A stretch of 64,000 nt of DNA from CAVWDI01 sp963793095 (GTDB lineage: Bacteria; Chloroflexota; Anaerolineae; Anaerolineales; UBA4823): assembly GCA_963793095.1 (NCBI GenBank), contig CAWBYY010000002.1, forward strand, positions 868,001-932,000, in the 5' to 3' direction. The notes beneath the pieces are model-generated. The model was not told the origin of the DNA and did not search any database. It was given only the letters and a program-made list of their open reading frames with translations. The stretch's first letter is position 1; every line of letters starts with the position of its first letter. Position numbers and translations under genes: made by a program. This document shows positions 34,959 through 44,025 of this stretch, in pieces.

Positions 34959-35714
34959 ATGGAAAGAGAAATCGAGGAAAAGCCAGTTTCAACAGGGGAG
35001 GTGAGTACGACCGCGAATAGAAGGCTCAGCAGGATTCTTTTTATTGCAGTTATGATTATTGTGCCGGTGATTCTGGCATTGACTTCTGTCCGGCTGGTGA
35101 TGACTCCTGCATTGATCCACTTTGAGTATAATCAGCCGGGTTTTCCACCCGATCCATATGGATTTACAAAAGAGGACCGGATTTACTGGTCTCAGATCGC
35201 GCTGGATTATCTTCTCAATTCGGAGGATATCTCATATCTTGGGGATTTAAGGTTTTCGGATGGAACGCCTGTATATAATGCGCGTGAACTGCGTCACATG
35301 CTTGATGTAAAGAACACTGTTAGCGGCGTTCTCTATGTCTGGTATATCTCGATAGCTGCTATGGTTATACTGGGAGCGTGGGCCTGGCACAGCGCCCGGT
35401 GGCGGGATTTTAAAAAAGGTCTGGCGAGAGGGGGCTTTCTGACAATGGTTTTGATTGGAGCCATTCTTTTGTTTGTGCTGCTCAGTTTTGGGGTTTTATT
35501 TGTCGCGTTTCACAATGTGTTCTTCCAGCCTGGCACATGGACGTTTAATTTCAGCGATACCCTGATACGCCTTTTCCCTGAGCGGTTCTGGAGGGACGTA
35601 TTTATGATCGTTGGTGGCCTGTCGTTCGCAGGCGGGTTGTTATTAACCCTTGTATTCAGAAATCGTGATCCAATAAAACCGGAAGATAATGAAGGTTTAT
35701 CCCCGAATATTTAA
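34959..35714 (+). CDS. DUF1461 / TIGR01906 integral membrane protein
   Basis: 251 residues with four membrane segments. A large outside loop after the first one holds YNQPGFPPDPYGFTKEDR, YLLNSEDISYLGDL and ARELRHMLDVKN, the pattern of TIGR01906. A second outside loop has FHNVFFQPGTWTFNFSDTLI and LFPERFWRDVFM. Function is unknown for the family. It follows the spermidine-synthase-like gene by 20 bases and ends at a bidirectional terminator. Confidence 0.88.
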   Translation: MEREIEEKPVSTGEVSTTANRRLSRILFIAVMIIVPVILALTSVRLVMTPALIHFEYNQPGFPPDPYGFTKEDRIYWSQIALDYLLNSEDISYLGDLRFSDGTPVYNARELRHMLDVKNTVSGVLYVWYISIAAMVILGAWAWHSARWRDFKKGLARGGFLTMVLIGAILLFVLLSFGVLFVAFHNVFFQPGTWTFNFSDTLIRLFPERFWRDVFMIVGGLSFAGGLLLTLVFRNRDPIKPEDNEGLSPNI

Positions 35715-35740
35715 TAACGCAATTTCTACACCACTAGTAG

Positions 35741-35760
35741 GTCAGGTTTCAAAACCTGAC
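35741..35760. repeat. Short palindrome (GTCAGGTTT/AAACCTGAC)
   Basis: Nine-base arms with a two-base centre form a near-perfect inverted repeat just before the terminator. Its shape resembles dispersed intergenic palindromes of the REP type. Only one copy is evident in this window. Confidence 0.5.
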
Positions 35761-35795
35761 AAAAAAAGGGCGGCTGGGAAAGCTGCCCTTTTTTT
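35761..35795. terminator. Bidirectional terminator
   Basis: AAAAAAAGGGCGGC and GCTGCCCTTTTTTT form a stem with a seven-base loop, with A and T tracts on the two sides. It separates the converging DUF1461 gene and the lipoprotein gene. Confidence 0.85.
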
Positions 35796-35819
35796 GAATC
35801 TCAATTCATAGATTAGAAA

Positions 35820-36689
35820 CTACTCAAAGATCATTAATCCCGTGTTTGTCCATTCGCAGCGGGTGCCAAATCCCTTGTTTGTCCCGGAAAGGACAGTAAA
35901 TGAAAGCGTTCCCGGATCGATGTTTCCATCATAAATATTGTACATCTCTTCCCCATTGACAAAAAAGGCTGCCCTGTCATTCTGAACTGAGAGAAGCAGC
36001 TCAGCGCTTCCGTTGGGAATGTCCACATCTTCATAACGTTGTTTGACTACAACTTCTTCCTTCCCATCTACCCATTTTTTCAAAAGGCCGTAACCGTCCA
36101 TGCTCAGGAACGCCATGTGAAAATTATCCTTGTCCTTTTCGCCAAACACCCACCCGCATCCTGAAAACGGCCAGTTGGCTGTGTCGCTTGCTGATTCCCA
36201 GGACACATCAGAACGAATTACAAAATTGGTGGGTTCGTAATCTGTGGGCCACCATGAAAAATAATTGATTTGAGCGAATTCGCGGCTGATATCCTCAAAT
36301 GGTATATATTCTTCCATTATTCCGGAGATGACGCCCTGGTCAATTAAGAATTGGAGATCAGTGTTCATGATGTCGTCCATTTCTGACATGTCTGCAGCAG
36401 GCTCTGCTTCCTGGCTTTCAGGCTCAACACTAACTTCGCCTTCACTTTCCTCGCCCTCCTGGGCTTCAGGCTCACTGGTAGATTCAGAGGTTTGCTCCTC
36501 ATTTGCAGTCTGTGCATCTGCGCTGGCTTGAGCGCGTAATTTCTCAATTTCTCCCGCTTGGGAAGTCATTGTTAGTTGTGGGCTGAAATCCGGGATATCA
36601 GTCTCCTCCACTGTGCTGGCGCCGAACTGGCATGCCAGGCTGGCGAGCGTAATTGCGAGTATGCCGATGAATATTTTATTACGTACCAT
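35820..36689 (-). CDS. Uncharacterised lipoprotein with Glu/Ser-rich linker
   Basis: About 289 residues from ATG 36689, which is six bases after GAGGAGAAG; the longer frame from TTG 36704 would include that site. A lipobox LASLAC is followed by a long acidic linker (EEQTSESTSEPEAQEGEESE) and a C-terminal beta-sandwich-like domain (CGWVFGEKDKDNFHMAFLS, FFVNGEEMYNIYDG). That pattern resembles laminin-G/DUF1080-type surface domains that bind carbohydrate, but the match is by eye. It has its own promoter. Confidence 0.7.
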   Translation of the reverse strand: MVRNKIFIGILAITLASLACQFGASTVEETDIPDFSPQLTMTSQAGEIEKLRAQASADAQTANEEQTSESTSEPEAQEGEESEGEVSVEPESQEAEPAADMSEMDDIMNTDLQFLIDQGVISGIMEEYIPFEDISREFAQINYFSWWPTDYEPTNFVIRSDVSWESASDTANWPFSGCGWVFGEKDKDNFHMAFLSMDGYGLLKKWVDGKEEVVVKQRYEDVDIPNGSAELLLSVQNDRAAFFVNGEEMYNIYDGNIDPGTLSFTVLSGTNKGFGTRCEWTNTGLMIFE

Positions 36690-36745
36690 TTTTCTTCTCC
36701 TCAAGCGAATTGTATGATTTTCAGAATTTTGCTGATCGTTGTGGA

Positions 36746-36774
36746 ATATTAATAAAAAAACTTTAAATTGTCAA
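36746..36774 (-). promoter_or_regulatory. Promoter of the lipoprotein gene
   Basis: TTGACA (36774-36769) and TAATAT (36751-36746) with a 17-base A/T-rich spacer on the minus strand, about 57 bases before the start codon. Confidence 0.6.
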
Positions 36775-36833
36775 CTAAAAAGGTGAAAATTACCTATAAA
36801 TATCATGATAATCGATTTACACGGGCTGTTGAA

Positions 36834-36898
36834 TAAAATAAAAAGGGGCTGTCTTAGAGTTCGTTTTAATCTGATCAAAGCGAAGGTACAGACAGCCC
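36834..36898 (-). terminator. Terminator after the sugar-ABC ATPase gene
   Basis: GGGCTGTCT and AGACAGCCC form a nine-base stem with a 35-base loop, followed on the minus strand by CTTTTTATTTTATT. Confidence 0.7.
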
Positions 36899-36921
36899 TG
36901 GGTGATTGTTTAAGATAAATT

Positions 36922-38022
36922 TCAGCGGATGGCTTCTTCTGTCTCCTGGTCAAAGATATGCATGTTCTCCATATTGAAAACAACCTGGACATCATCGTTG
37001 ACTTTGTACTGCGATCTGGGGTCTACCCGCGCAACGCATACATTTTCTCCGGTCTTCAGATAAACAAAAATCTCATTGCCCATCAACTCAGTCACATCAA
37101 CAGTGCTCTCCACAGGCTGTGGGATAATCCCGGGTGGTGTGAAGTTAGGGTTGTGAATATCCTCCGGGCGTATACCAAAGATGATCTGTTTATCAAGGTG
37201 GTCGGCATATGTATCGTTCCGGTTTTCCGGAATTTGCACTTTAAATGAGCCTCCATCCACAAAGATATGGCTGTTGTCTCTGCGAAGCGTACCCTGGAAA
37301 AAGTTCATCGCCGGTGAACCTATAAAACCTGCCACAAATAGATTGTCAGGCCGGTCATACAGCATCTGGGGTGTATCAATTTGTTGCAGGACACCTTTTG
37401 TGATAACCGCGATCCGGCTTGCCATGGTCATTGCTTCAACCTGGTCGTGTGTTACGTAGATAAATGTTGTCTGCAGTTCCTGGTGCAGTTTGTTGATATT
37501 AGCACGGGTCTCAACGCGCAATTTTGCATCCAGGTTGGATAATGGCTCATCGAAAAGGAAGACCTTTGGTTCACGGACGATCGCCCGCCCAACCGCGACA
37601 CGCTGGCGCTGGCCGCCGGAGAGTTGGCGCGGTTTCCGATCTAGCAGATATTCGATGCCCAGAATTTCAGCTGCTTCCTGAACTCTTCGTTTAATCTCTT
37701 CTTTCGGGGTTTTGCGCAGTTTCAACCCAAATGCCATATTGTCATATACCGACATGTGTGGGTAGAGTGCGTAGGACTGGAATACCATCGCAATGTCCCG
37801 GTCTTTTGGGGCGACATCATTTACAACCTGGTCGCCAATCAGTATGCGGCCTTCTGTCACATCCTCCAGGCCCGCCAGACAGCGCAGTGCAGTGGTCTTC
37901 CCGCATCCAGATGGTCCAACAAGAACAAGGAATTCCTTGTCTTCTATGAAGATGTCCAGGTCGTTCACCGCGACCACATCTCCAAATCGTTTGTATACAT
38001 GCTCATACGTTACGCTTGCCAT
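36922..38022 (-). CDS. Sugar ABC transporter ATP-binding protein (MsmK/UgpC family)
   Basis: 366 residues: Walker A GPSGCGKTT, Q loop, signature LSGGQRQR, Walker B VFLFDEPLSNLDAKLR and H-loop VTHDQVEAM, then the MalK-like C-terminal regulatory OB fold (ELMGNEIFVYLKTGENVCVA). No permease or binding-protein gene is near. Such orphan ATPases are known to serve several carbohydrate ABC importers in the same cell. A GGAG site precedes the ATG. Confidence 0.93.
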   Translation of the reverse strand: MASVTYEHVYKRFGDVVAVNDLDIFIEDKEFLVLVGPSGCGKTTALRCLAGLEDVTEGRILIGDQVVNDVAPKDRDIAMVFQSYALYPHMSVYDNMAFGLKLRKTPKEEIKRRVQEAAEILGIEYLLDRKPRQLSGGQRQRVAVGRAIVREPKVFLFDEPLSNLDAKLRVETRANINKLHQELQTTFIYVTHDQVEAMTMASRIAVITKGVLQQIDTPQMLYDRPDNLFVAGFIGSPAMNFFQGTLRRDNSHIFVDGGSFKVQIPENRNDTYADHLDKQIIFGIRPEDIHNPNFTPPGIIPQPVESTVDVTELMGNEIFVYLKTGENVCVARVDPRSQYKVNDDVQVVFNMENMHIFDQETEEAIR

Positions 38023-38066
38023 TGGTAAAGGTCTCCTTTCTCGACATACGGGGATATAGTGATTTC

Positions 38067-38095
38067 ATTATAGTCATACTTTATTTAAATGTAAA
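38067..38095 (-). promoter_or_regulatory. Promoter of the sugar-ABC ATPase gene
   Basis: TTTACA (38095-38090) and a perfect TATAAT (38072-38067) with a 17-base spacer on the minus strand, about 45 bases before the start codon. Confidence 0.7.
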
Positions 38096-38188
38096 TAAAA
38101 ACTTCCTGAATTTATTACCTATCCGGAGATAAATTAGATTTGCCGGGTTCATCTTGCGGATTCTCCCTGCCCAATTTACAATCTGATT

Positions 38189-40806
38189 ATGGTGAATGAG
38201 GGCATTACCCCCATCAGGAAACAGTATCTAGAGATTAAACGCCGCTATCCGGAGGAGATATTGTTCTTCCGCTTGGGTGATTTTTACGAGACTTTTGATA
38301 ACGATGCGGAGATCGCTGCTCGAGAGCTCGATATAGTTTTGACATCCCGCAATGTCGCTAAGGGCACCCGGGTGCCCATGGCTGGAATTCCCCACCATGC
38401 AGCCGAGAATTATATTTCACGTTTGATTGACCGGGGTTATCACGTGGCGATATGTGAACAAATCGGGGAACAACCTGTCCGGGGGATTTTTCCAAGAAAG
38501 GTCACCCGGGTGATTACCCCGGGTACAGTCACTGACCCGGGAATGCTGCCTGGAGATGAAAATAATTACCTGGCATGTGTTGTTAAAGAGGACCAATCAT
38601 CGCCTTATGGCAGTAAGGGCAGCCGGCTCAAGCGGGCTGGTTTTGCTTATGTTGACATTACCACCGGGGAGTTTGCAGTCTCTGAATTCAGTGGGGTGGA
38701 TGTCGATTTACTCGTAAGGGCGGAGATTTCGCGGCTGAAACCAGTCGAGGTTTTATACCCTGAGACGATTGATTTAGGGGATGGATATAAGGCGAATTTG
38801 ACCTCCTGGCCTTCATGGCGGTTTGAATCCGGCTGGTGCGAAGAACAATTGTTGAACCATTTTGGAGTCGCTTCGCTGGATGGATTTGGTTTGCGTGGCA
38901 GGTTGATGAGTATTTCCGCCTCGGGTGGGGTCATCCAGTACCTTGCGGAAACCCAGCCGGGTTCGCTCAACCTTTTATCCTCAATTAAAACATACGATCT
39001 CTCTGATTTTATGCAGCTGGATTCTGCTACGCGCCGTAATCTGGAATTAACCGCCACAATCCGGGGGGAAAAACCAGCGGCAGCCTTCTTGATATTCTCG
39101 ATCGCACAATCACGCCTATGGGTAAAAGGCTGATCCACGAATGGGTGAGCAAGCCATTATTAAATGTTGACCAGATTAAGGAGCGTCAGGATGGTGTAAG
39201 AGTATTTTTTGAGGACGGGCTGCTGCGGGCTGAATTAAGGAACCTGCTTAAATCATTTCCGGATATCGAGAGATTGGCAAATAGAATCGCCAGCGGCTCC
39301 GCTATTCCTCGCGACCTTTTAGCTTTACGATTTACTCTACATAATATTCCCCAATTACTCGACCTTCTACAGGGGCAGGTAGCAGCGTTGGAATCAGTTC
39401 TCTCGAACATAAACCCTTGCAGCGATGAGCTGTCGCTCCTGGAGGCGGCGATCGCCGAAGATCCACCCGCCACCCTGCAGCGTTCCGGGGTAATTAAGGA
39501 GGGATTTTCAAACGAGTTGGACGGGGTTGTGGAATCCTCCCGCTATGCCAGGGAATGGATTGCGGGATTGGAAAAAGTGGAACGTGAGCGGACGGGAATT
39601 AAAACTTTAAAGGTTGGCTACAACAAGGTTTTTGGTTATTACATCGAAGTCACCCGGGTTAATTCAGCTCAGGTTCCTGAGGAGTATATCCGTAAACAGA
39701 CTCTTGTTAATTCGGAACGCTATATCACTCCCGAGATGAAGGAGTACGAAGCGCTGGTTTTAAATGCTGAGGAAAGGATTCGCGAGATCGAATCGCGTTT
39801 GTTTTCTGAAATCTGCTCCCAGCTTGCGGCCGGGGTTCATAGAATTGTTGAGACCGCCAGGGCAGTTGCATTGCTGGATGTTTATGCATCCCTGTCAGAA
39901 GCAGCGGTTACTGGTGGGTATGTCCAGCCCGAGGTGGTTGCGGAAGATGTTTTGGAAATCAGGGAAGGTCGCCATCCAGTGGTCGAACAATTCCTTTCTA
40001 CATCCAGATTTGTGCCAAACGACGTGGTATATACGGACGGCGAAAGAATCCGGATCATCACCGGGCCGAACATGTCTGGTAAATCAACTCTTATCCGCCA
40101 GGTCGCCTTGCTGGTTTTGATGTCTCAAATCGGAAGTTTTATTCCTGCTTCATCAGCCCGGATTGGTGTGGTGGACCGCATATTTACAAGGATCGGCGCC
40201 CAGGATGAAATCTACGCTGGACAGTCGACTTTTATGGTGGAGATGCTGGAGACTGCCAGCATATTGCACCATGCTACTTCACGCAGCTTGATTGTTCTGG
40301 ATGAGATTGGACGTGGAACAAGCACATATGACGGAGTGTCGATTGCATGGGCGGTTGTCGAATATATCCACAATCACCCTCGCCTGCGAGCCAAAACCCT
40401 GTTTGCGACCCATTATCACGAGCTTACGCAGCTTGCGGATTTATTGCCCGGGGTTCGCAATTACAATGTTGCTGTCAGTGAAGCTGATGGCCAGGTTGTC
40501 TTCCTGCATACAGTTGTCCCAGGTGGCGCTGACCGTTCGTACGGAATACATGTGGGCCGTCTGGCGGGTTTGCCGGGGCCGGTAGTGCAGAGGGCCAGTG
40601 AAATATTGACCCAACTTGAGGCTTCTTCAGGCCATGCAGTGAAAATTGAGCCTTCCCAGAATCTCCAATTATCACTTTTCCCCGAGACATCAGCCTTGAT
40701 GGATGAGTTGGACTCGTTGGATATAAATTCACTGTCGCCAATAGAAGCCCTGAATAAACTGTATGAATGGCAGGGGAAATATAAAAAAGGGGTTGATCAG
40801 GAATGA
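38189..40806 (+). CDS. mutS: DNA mismatch repair protein MutS, one-base frameshift
   Basis: The reconstructed protein has 872 residues, a normal MutS length. Domain I has the mismatch-contact motif FFRLGDFYETF (the Phe-x-Glu pair is seen as YETF). The ATPase has Walker A GPNMSGKST, then GQSTFMVEMLETA and LDEIGRGTSTYDG. The N-terminal frame is lost at GGGGGGAAAAACC (39063-39075); one added base there gives TIRGEKTSGSLLDILDRTIT, the family sequence. Without the repair the gene would give two useless pieces and the cell would be a mutator. mutL is not in the window. Confidence 0.9.
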
Positions 40807-40962
40807 AACCGGGTTTAAACCACCTCCGGTGGAACCGGTACTGAATGTTGTGTAGTTCATTTCATCAATATGCTGAATTTCCCAGCCGAATAGATCGCTG
40901 AAAAATTTTCCTGCGGCTTTTTGGTCTGTTGCGGAGAATTCAACGTGGACAATATGATGCTT
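40807..40962 (-). pseudogene. Remnant of a VOC (glyoxalase-like) protein
   Basis: Reading the minus strand from 40962 gives IVHVEFSATDQKAAGKFF, then SDLFGWEIQHIDEMNYTTF and STGSTGGGLNPV: the N-terminal half of a VOC-superfamily protein. The start codon is missing (TAA stands before KHH) and the similarity ends where the mutS 3' end begins. The gap between mutS and the next gene holds nothing else I can identify. Confidence 0.6.
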
Positions 40963-41050
40963 TTATATTGAAGTTGCTTAAAGAATTGAATTCTGATCTA
41001 ATGCAGATAATTTTATGCTGTGAATATTATCCCCTCAAGAATTATAGACA

Positions 41051-41449
41051 TTAAAGACGGTATATATCCACATTGTTGTTTCCAATTTCAAATACCCATG
41101 TACCCAGGTCTTCTACTTTATATTCAAGATATAAGTAATCCGGATTCCTCTCTGAGCGGTTGAGTGTGATTGTTCGTTGGAATTTAAAAGTTAGCAGTTC
41201 ACTGTCCCAATCTCCCTGCAGCTCAGGATTGTAGCCTTTTGGTTGTTCATATGCTCTCTCAATCGCATATTCGTTCAACAATAGTCTCAGGATCGCTTCA
41301 GGCGGGTCAACCGCAAACAATAAATTAGCGGTTGATTGCTCTTCGAGCTCCAGTATTTGCTCATGCTCACTCAGATCCCATTGGATCGGTGACCAGATAC
41401 CTGGCAAATTGTCCGCATTTATGGTTTGAGGGTCAATATCCTTGGGCAT
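41051..41449 (-). CDS. Uncharacterised 132-residue protein
   Basis: Not recognised. It is acidic and soluble, with no signal peptide or membrane segment, and has an alternating pattern suggesting an alpha/beta fold with a strand-rich C-terminus (ELLTFKFQRTITLN, YLYLEYKVEDLGTWVFEIG). It lies 18 bases after the DUF3786 gene's stop and is probably co-transcribed with it. Confidence 0.6.
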   Translation of the reverse strand: MPKDIDPQTINADNLPGIWSPIQWDLSEHEQILELEEQSTANLLFAVDPPEAILRLLLNEYAIERAYEQPKGYNPELQGDWDSELLTFKFQRTITLNRSERNPDYLYLEYKVEDLGTWVFEIGNNNVDIYRL

Positions 41450-41467
41450 AGAGATTTCTCCTGAAAA

Positions 41468-42102
41468 TTATTTTCTGGCGTTTATAATTTTTCTGGTAAG
41501 CGTGCTTCCCAGTATGGCATAAGCATCTGTAGGTAAATAGTGGCCTGCTGCTTCATCGAACAGGATCTGGGTTGATGACCCGAAATCCTCATCTCCCATC
41601 CAGTATACAACCAGGGTTGGCACTTTTGGGGGATTTTAAATATGAAACCGGAATCTCCCAGTTCATATCTTTCACCGCCAGCCCTAACGGCAGCCATGTT
41701 AAATGCATCCCGGTTGTTGGAGAATGTGCGCGCAAGGACCTTGCCTGTGTAGCCCTGAAACGCCTGGTTATAAAACTGTCCGTCAGGCAGTTCTGAATAT
41801 GAAATCCACTTTCCAGACAAAGGCGTTCTATCGGCGTGACCAAAGTAATACAAAAGTGTCACCAAATCTAATTCTGATAGTTTATTTCCGCTGTTTTTTT
41901 CAACTGCGTGAAATTCAGGATAACTAACAATAATTTCCTCATCCCAAAGCGGCAGTATAAATTCGCCGCCGCCGGAGTTATTAGGCAAGAATTTGGCTAA
42001 TGTGTTATCCGCTAAGATCTTGGGGTTTCGGCAAGATAGCCGGGATTTGAGTTCCTGTTTCTTACGGGCAAACCGATCAAAGTTAATCTTTTCTGTGCTC
42101 AT
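41468..42102 (-). CDS. DUF3786-family protein, one-base frameshift
   Basis: Restored length 211 residues. The first frame holds the DUF3786 hallmarks LLYYFGHADRTPLSGKWISY, SELPDGQFYNQAFQGYT and FNMAAVRAGGERYELGDSGF. After a run of C (41628-41632 on the plus strand) it goes out of frame; adding one C restores VPTLVVYWMGDEDFGSSTQI, then LFDEAAGHYLPTDAYAIL. The family is found mostly in anaerobes, where it is sometimes linked to corrinoid or metal proteins, and its role is unknown. Confidence 0.75.
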
Positions 42103-42133
42103 AACTCTCAGAAGTTTTTAAAAAACGTTATTA

Positions 42134-42340
42134 TTGGATGATATCTCCAGCAGGCAGCCTAAATGTAAGATTATTTGTGCTTTTTACAAACCCAATTTCA
42201 GAAGTTACCTGGTTCAATCCCAAAATTATAACTGGGGGTTTTGATTGGATTTCATTTGGATCAGTGCAAGGGATCTGTTCCAATAAGGAGAAGTTTTTGA
42301 TCGAATCATAACCCGGGTTGGAGCCTTGGTGTGTATTGAG
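42134..42340 (-). pseudogene. Open frame without a start codon, possible gene fragment
   Basis: On the minus strand 69 codons are open between TAATAA and TAA and translate as NPGYDSIKNFSLLEQIPCTD, later PPVIILGLNQVTSEIGFV and NNLTFRLPAGDIIQ. No ATG, GTG or TTG with a ribosome site fits. The composition looks coding, but no family is recognised. It fills most of the 340-base gap between the DUF3786 gene and the terminator of the S1-domain gene. Confidence 0.25.
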
Positions 42341-42373
42341 TTATTAAACTGCCCTGAGCGATTTATTTATTTT

Positions 42374-42425
42374 AAAAAAAGAACCGGTGAAGCCGATTCA
42401 TGTGTCTTGCTCCAACGGTTCCGGT
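42374..42425 (-). terminator. Terminator after the S1-domain gene
   Basis: On the minus strand ACCGGAACCG pairs with the later CGGCTTCACCGGT with a bulge, then a run of seven T follows. Confidence 0.65.
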
Positions 42426-42444
42426 ATTAAATTGTCCCTCCAAG

Positions 42445-43227
42445 CTATTTGGAGGATGTCTGGACTCGATTTTGTAAGGTCCGTTCAAATATCTGCTCCA
42501 GTTCCTCGTCGCTTTGGCTGGTGGTTTTCTTCTTAGTCACTGCGTTTTCTGCATTGTTCTCTTTATTGCGTTCCATGGCTTCCTTGAGGGCGATTTCCAT
42601 TGCGGTGGGCACCTGGGCATCGCCTTGCCCAACAATCTGGCTGTCTGACTTTTTATACTCCGTCTCGTCATATTCCTGTTCAACCGCTGGGGGGATTTCG
42701 AGAGCTTTCAAACTCAATTTTATTTGTTTCTTCTGCCGGTTCACACTTAAAACCTGGACCTCAACTTCTTCACCCTCGTGCAGGACATCACTGGGTTTAC
42801 TGATGTAATCGTGGGTTATTTCACTGATATGAATCAGGCCGGGCCTTTCAGCGCCGATTTCAACAAACGCGCCGAATTTTTCTAGACGGACTATATTTCC
42901 CTTTACAACCATGTCCTTTTTAATTTCTCGCCACTCCAGATCGAGCGGTTTGATCATGGTTAATTCGAGCCGGTTCTTTTTGGGGACGGTCCGTTTTACC
43001 CACACAGTTACTGTGTCTCCCGGTTTGACGACATCCTCAACTCGATTGACAGGCTTATTTGAGAGTTGGGATATATGCACAACGCCGGGTATATCAAGAC
43101 CTATGTCTACCAGGGCTCCTGCAAGGCTAGTCTTTAGGACTTTTCCGTTGTATTGCATTTTAGGTTTGACATCCGAAAGGTCATGAATTTCAGGGTTTTT
43201 TGAATTCATTCCGGTTTCAGTTTGCAT
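42445..43227 (-). CDS. S1 RNA-binding domain protein (two S1 domains)
   Basis: 260 residues with two S1 domains, roughly residues 22-92 (YNGKVLKTSLAGALVDIGLD, HISQLSNKPV) and 105-175 (VVKGNIVRLEKFGAFVEIGA, GLIHISEI), then an acidic and basic low-complexity tail. Such short S1 proteins act as RNA chaperones or ribosome-associated factors. GGAG lies eight bases before the ATG. It is expressed from a strong promoter through a terminator, so it is likely attenuated. Confidence 0.88.
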   Translation of the reverse strand: MQTETGMNSKNPEIHDLSDVKPKMQYNGKVLKTSLAGALVDIGLDIPGVVHISQLSNKPVNRVEDVVKPGDTVTVWVKRTVPKKNRLELTMIKPLDLEWREIKKDMVVKGNIVRLEKFGAFVEIGAERPGLIHISEITHDYISKPSDVLHEGEEVEVQVLSVNRQKKQIKLSLKALEIPPAVEQEYDETEYKKSDSQIVGQGDAQVPTAMEIALKEAMERNKENNAENAVTKKKTTSQSDEELEQIFERTLQNRVQTSSK

Positions 43228-43290
43228 AGTAAATTCTCCAATAATATATAAACAGCCACCTGTTCAGGTGGATTATAGGTTCAAGTTCCA

Positions 43291-43331
43291 TTAAAAATCC
43301 CACCATCAGGGAATTGCTGTTGATGGGTGGG
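43291..43331 (-). terminator. Terminator/attenuator in the leader of the S1-domain gene
   Basis: CCCACCCATCA pairs with TGATGGTGGG across a 12-base loop and is followed by ATTTTTAA on the minus strand. It stands about 40 bases after the predicted start of transcription and 60 bases before the gene. Confidence 0.75.
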
Positions 43332-43374
43332 TTGGGGCGCCTGATTACGATTACGGTTTTACCCGTGGGTGAAG

Positions 43375-43403
43375 ATTATACCTTGCGCAAGGTCTTATGT
43401 CAA
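43375..43403 (-). promoter_or_regulatory. Consensus promoter with a palindrome in the spacer
   Basis: TTGACA (43403-43398) and TATAAT (43380-43375) both match the sigma70 consensus perfectly with a 17-base spacer. The 12-base palindrome CCTTGCGCAAGG (43381-43392) lies between them, directly against the -10 element, as an operator would. Confidence 0.8.
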
Positions 43404-43423
43404 AAGTTTATTCTATTTATAAA

Positions 43424-43447
43424 TAAAAATCCCCCTGGTTGGGGGAT
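43424..43447 (-). terminator. Terminator of the coaD/coiled-coil gene run
   Basis: ATCCCCC and GGGGGAT form a stem with a five-base loop, followed by TTTTTATTTAT on the minus strand. Confidence 0.8.
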
Positions 43448-43460
43448 ACTGCAAGAAATT

Positions 43461-43919
43461 CTACTGCTCCGAAGGGTACTCATTCTGCAGTTTATGAATT
43501 CCATTCCTGACCTGGTTTAAATAACGATCCAACTCCAATTCCAGTTTTGTGAGAGTTTCAATTACATACTCGTCAGATTCTCGCCGTATTTGTTCTATTT
43601 CCACCTGTGATTGTTTGAAAATTTCTTCCGCACGCGCTTTGGCTGACTGCACTATCGAATCTCGTTCAACCAGTTGTTCGCTTTTTTCACGCGCGATAGC
43701 AATTGTCCGGTTAGCCTCCTCCTGCGCCTGGGCGAGGATTCGATCACGCTGGGCAAGAAACTGTTGAGATTTTTTGATCTCATCCGGGATGGCGACTCGC
43801 ATCTGGTCGATGATATCCAGCATCTTGTCTTCATCGACGATCACATTATTTGTGAACCAGAGAGGTCGGCTCTGGTTCAGAAGGTCCTCCAATCGGTCAA
43901 CGAGATGCAGTATATCCAT
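43461..43919 (-). CDS. Coiled-coil protein (DivIVA/ATP-synthase-b-like)
   Basis: About 152 residues from ATG 43919, which follows GGGAGG by six bases. The N-terminal part (MDILHLVDRLEDLLNQSRPL) is followed by a long charged helix rich in Ala, Glu, Arg and Gln with heptad spacing (AQRDRILAQAQEEANRTIAI). The protein has no membrane segment. It is a structural or scaffold type of protein; similar genes follow coaD in related genomes. I cannot give a specific role. Confidence 0.7.
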   Translation of the reverse strand: MDILHLVDRLEDLLNQSRPLWFTNNVIVDEDKMLDIIDQMRVAIPDEIKKSQQFLAQRDRILAQAQEEANRTIAIAREKSEQLVERDSIVQSAKARAEEIFKQSQVEIEQIRRESDEYVIETLTKLELELDRYLNQVRNGIHKLQNEYPSEQ

Positions 43920-44025
43920 TGAGTGCCTCCCCTCAATACCAATCACCATAATATAAGTGTCGACAAACGTACTTCATCCAATTTTCGAGAAAATAAATAG
44001 AATTCCAATATTTCCTTGATAATAC

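Noticed and set aside
39063..39075. Programmed frameshifting at the mutS GGGGGGAAAAA run
   Set aside because: Slippage is possible, but no downstream stimulating structure is apparent, and eight other unrelated genes have similar breaks, so a common technical cause is more likely.
43262..43285. GGTTCAAGTTCC resembling a tRNA T arm
   Set aside because: No acceptor, D or anticodon arm can be built around it; it lies in the leader of the S1-domain gene.
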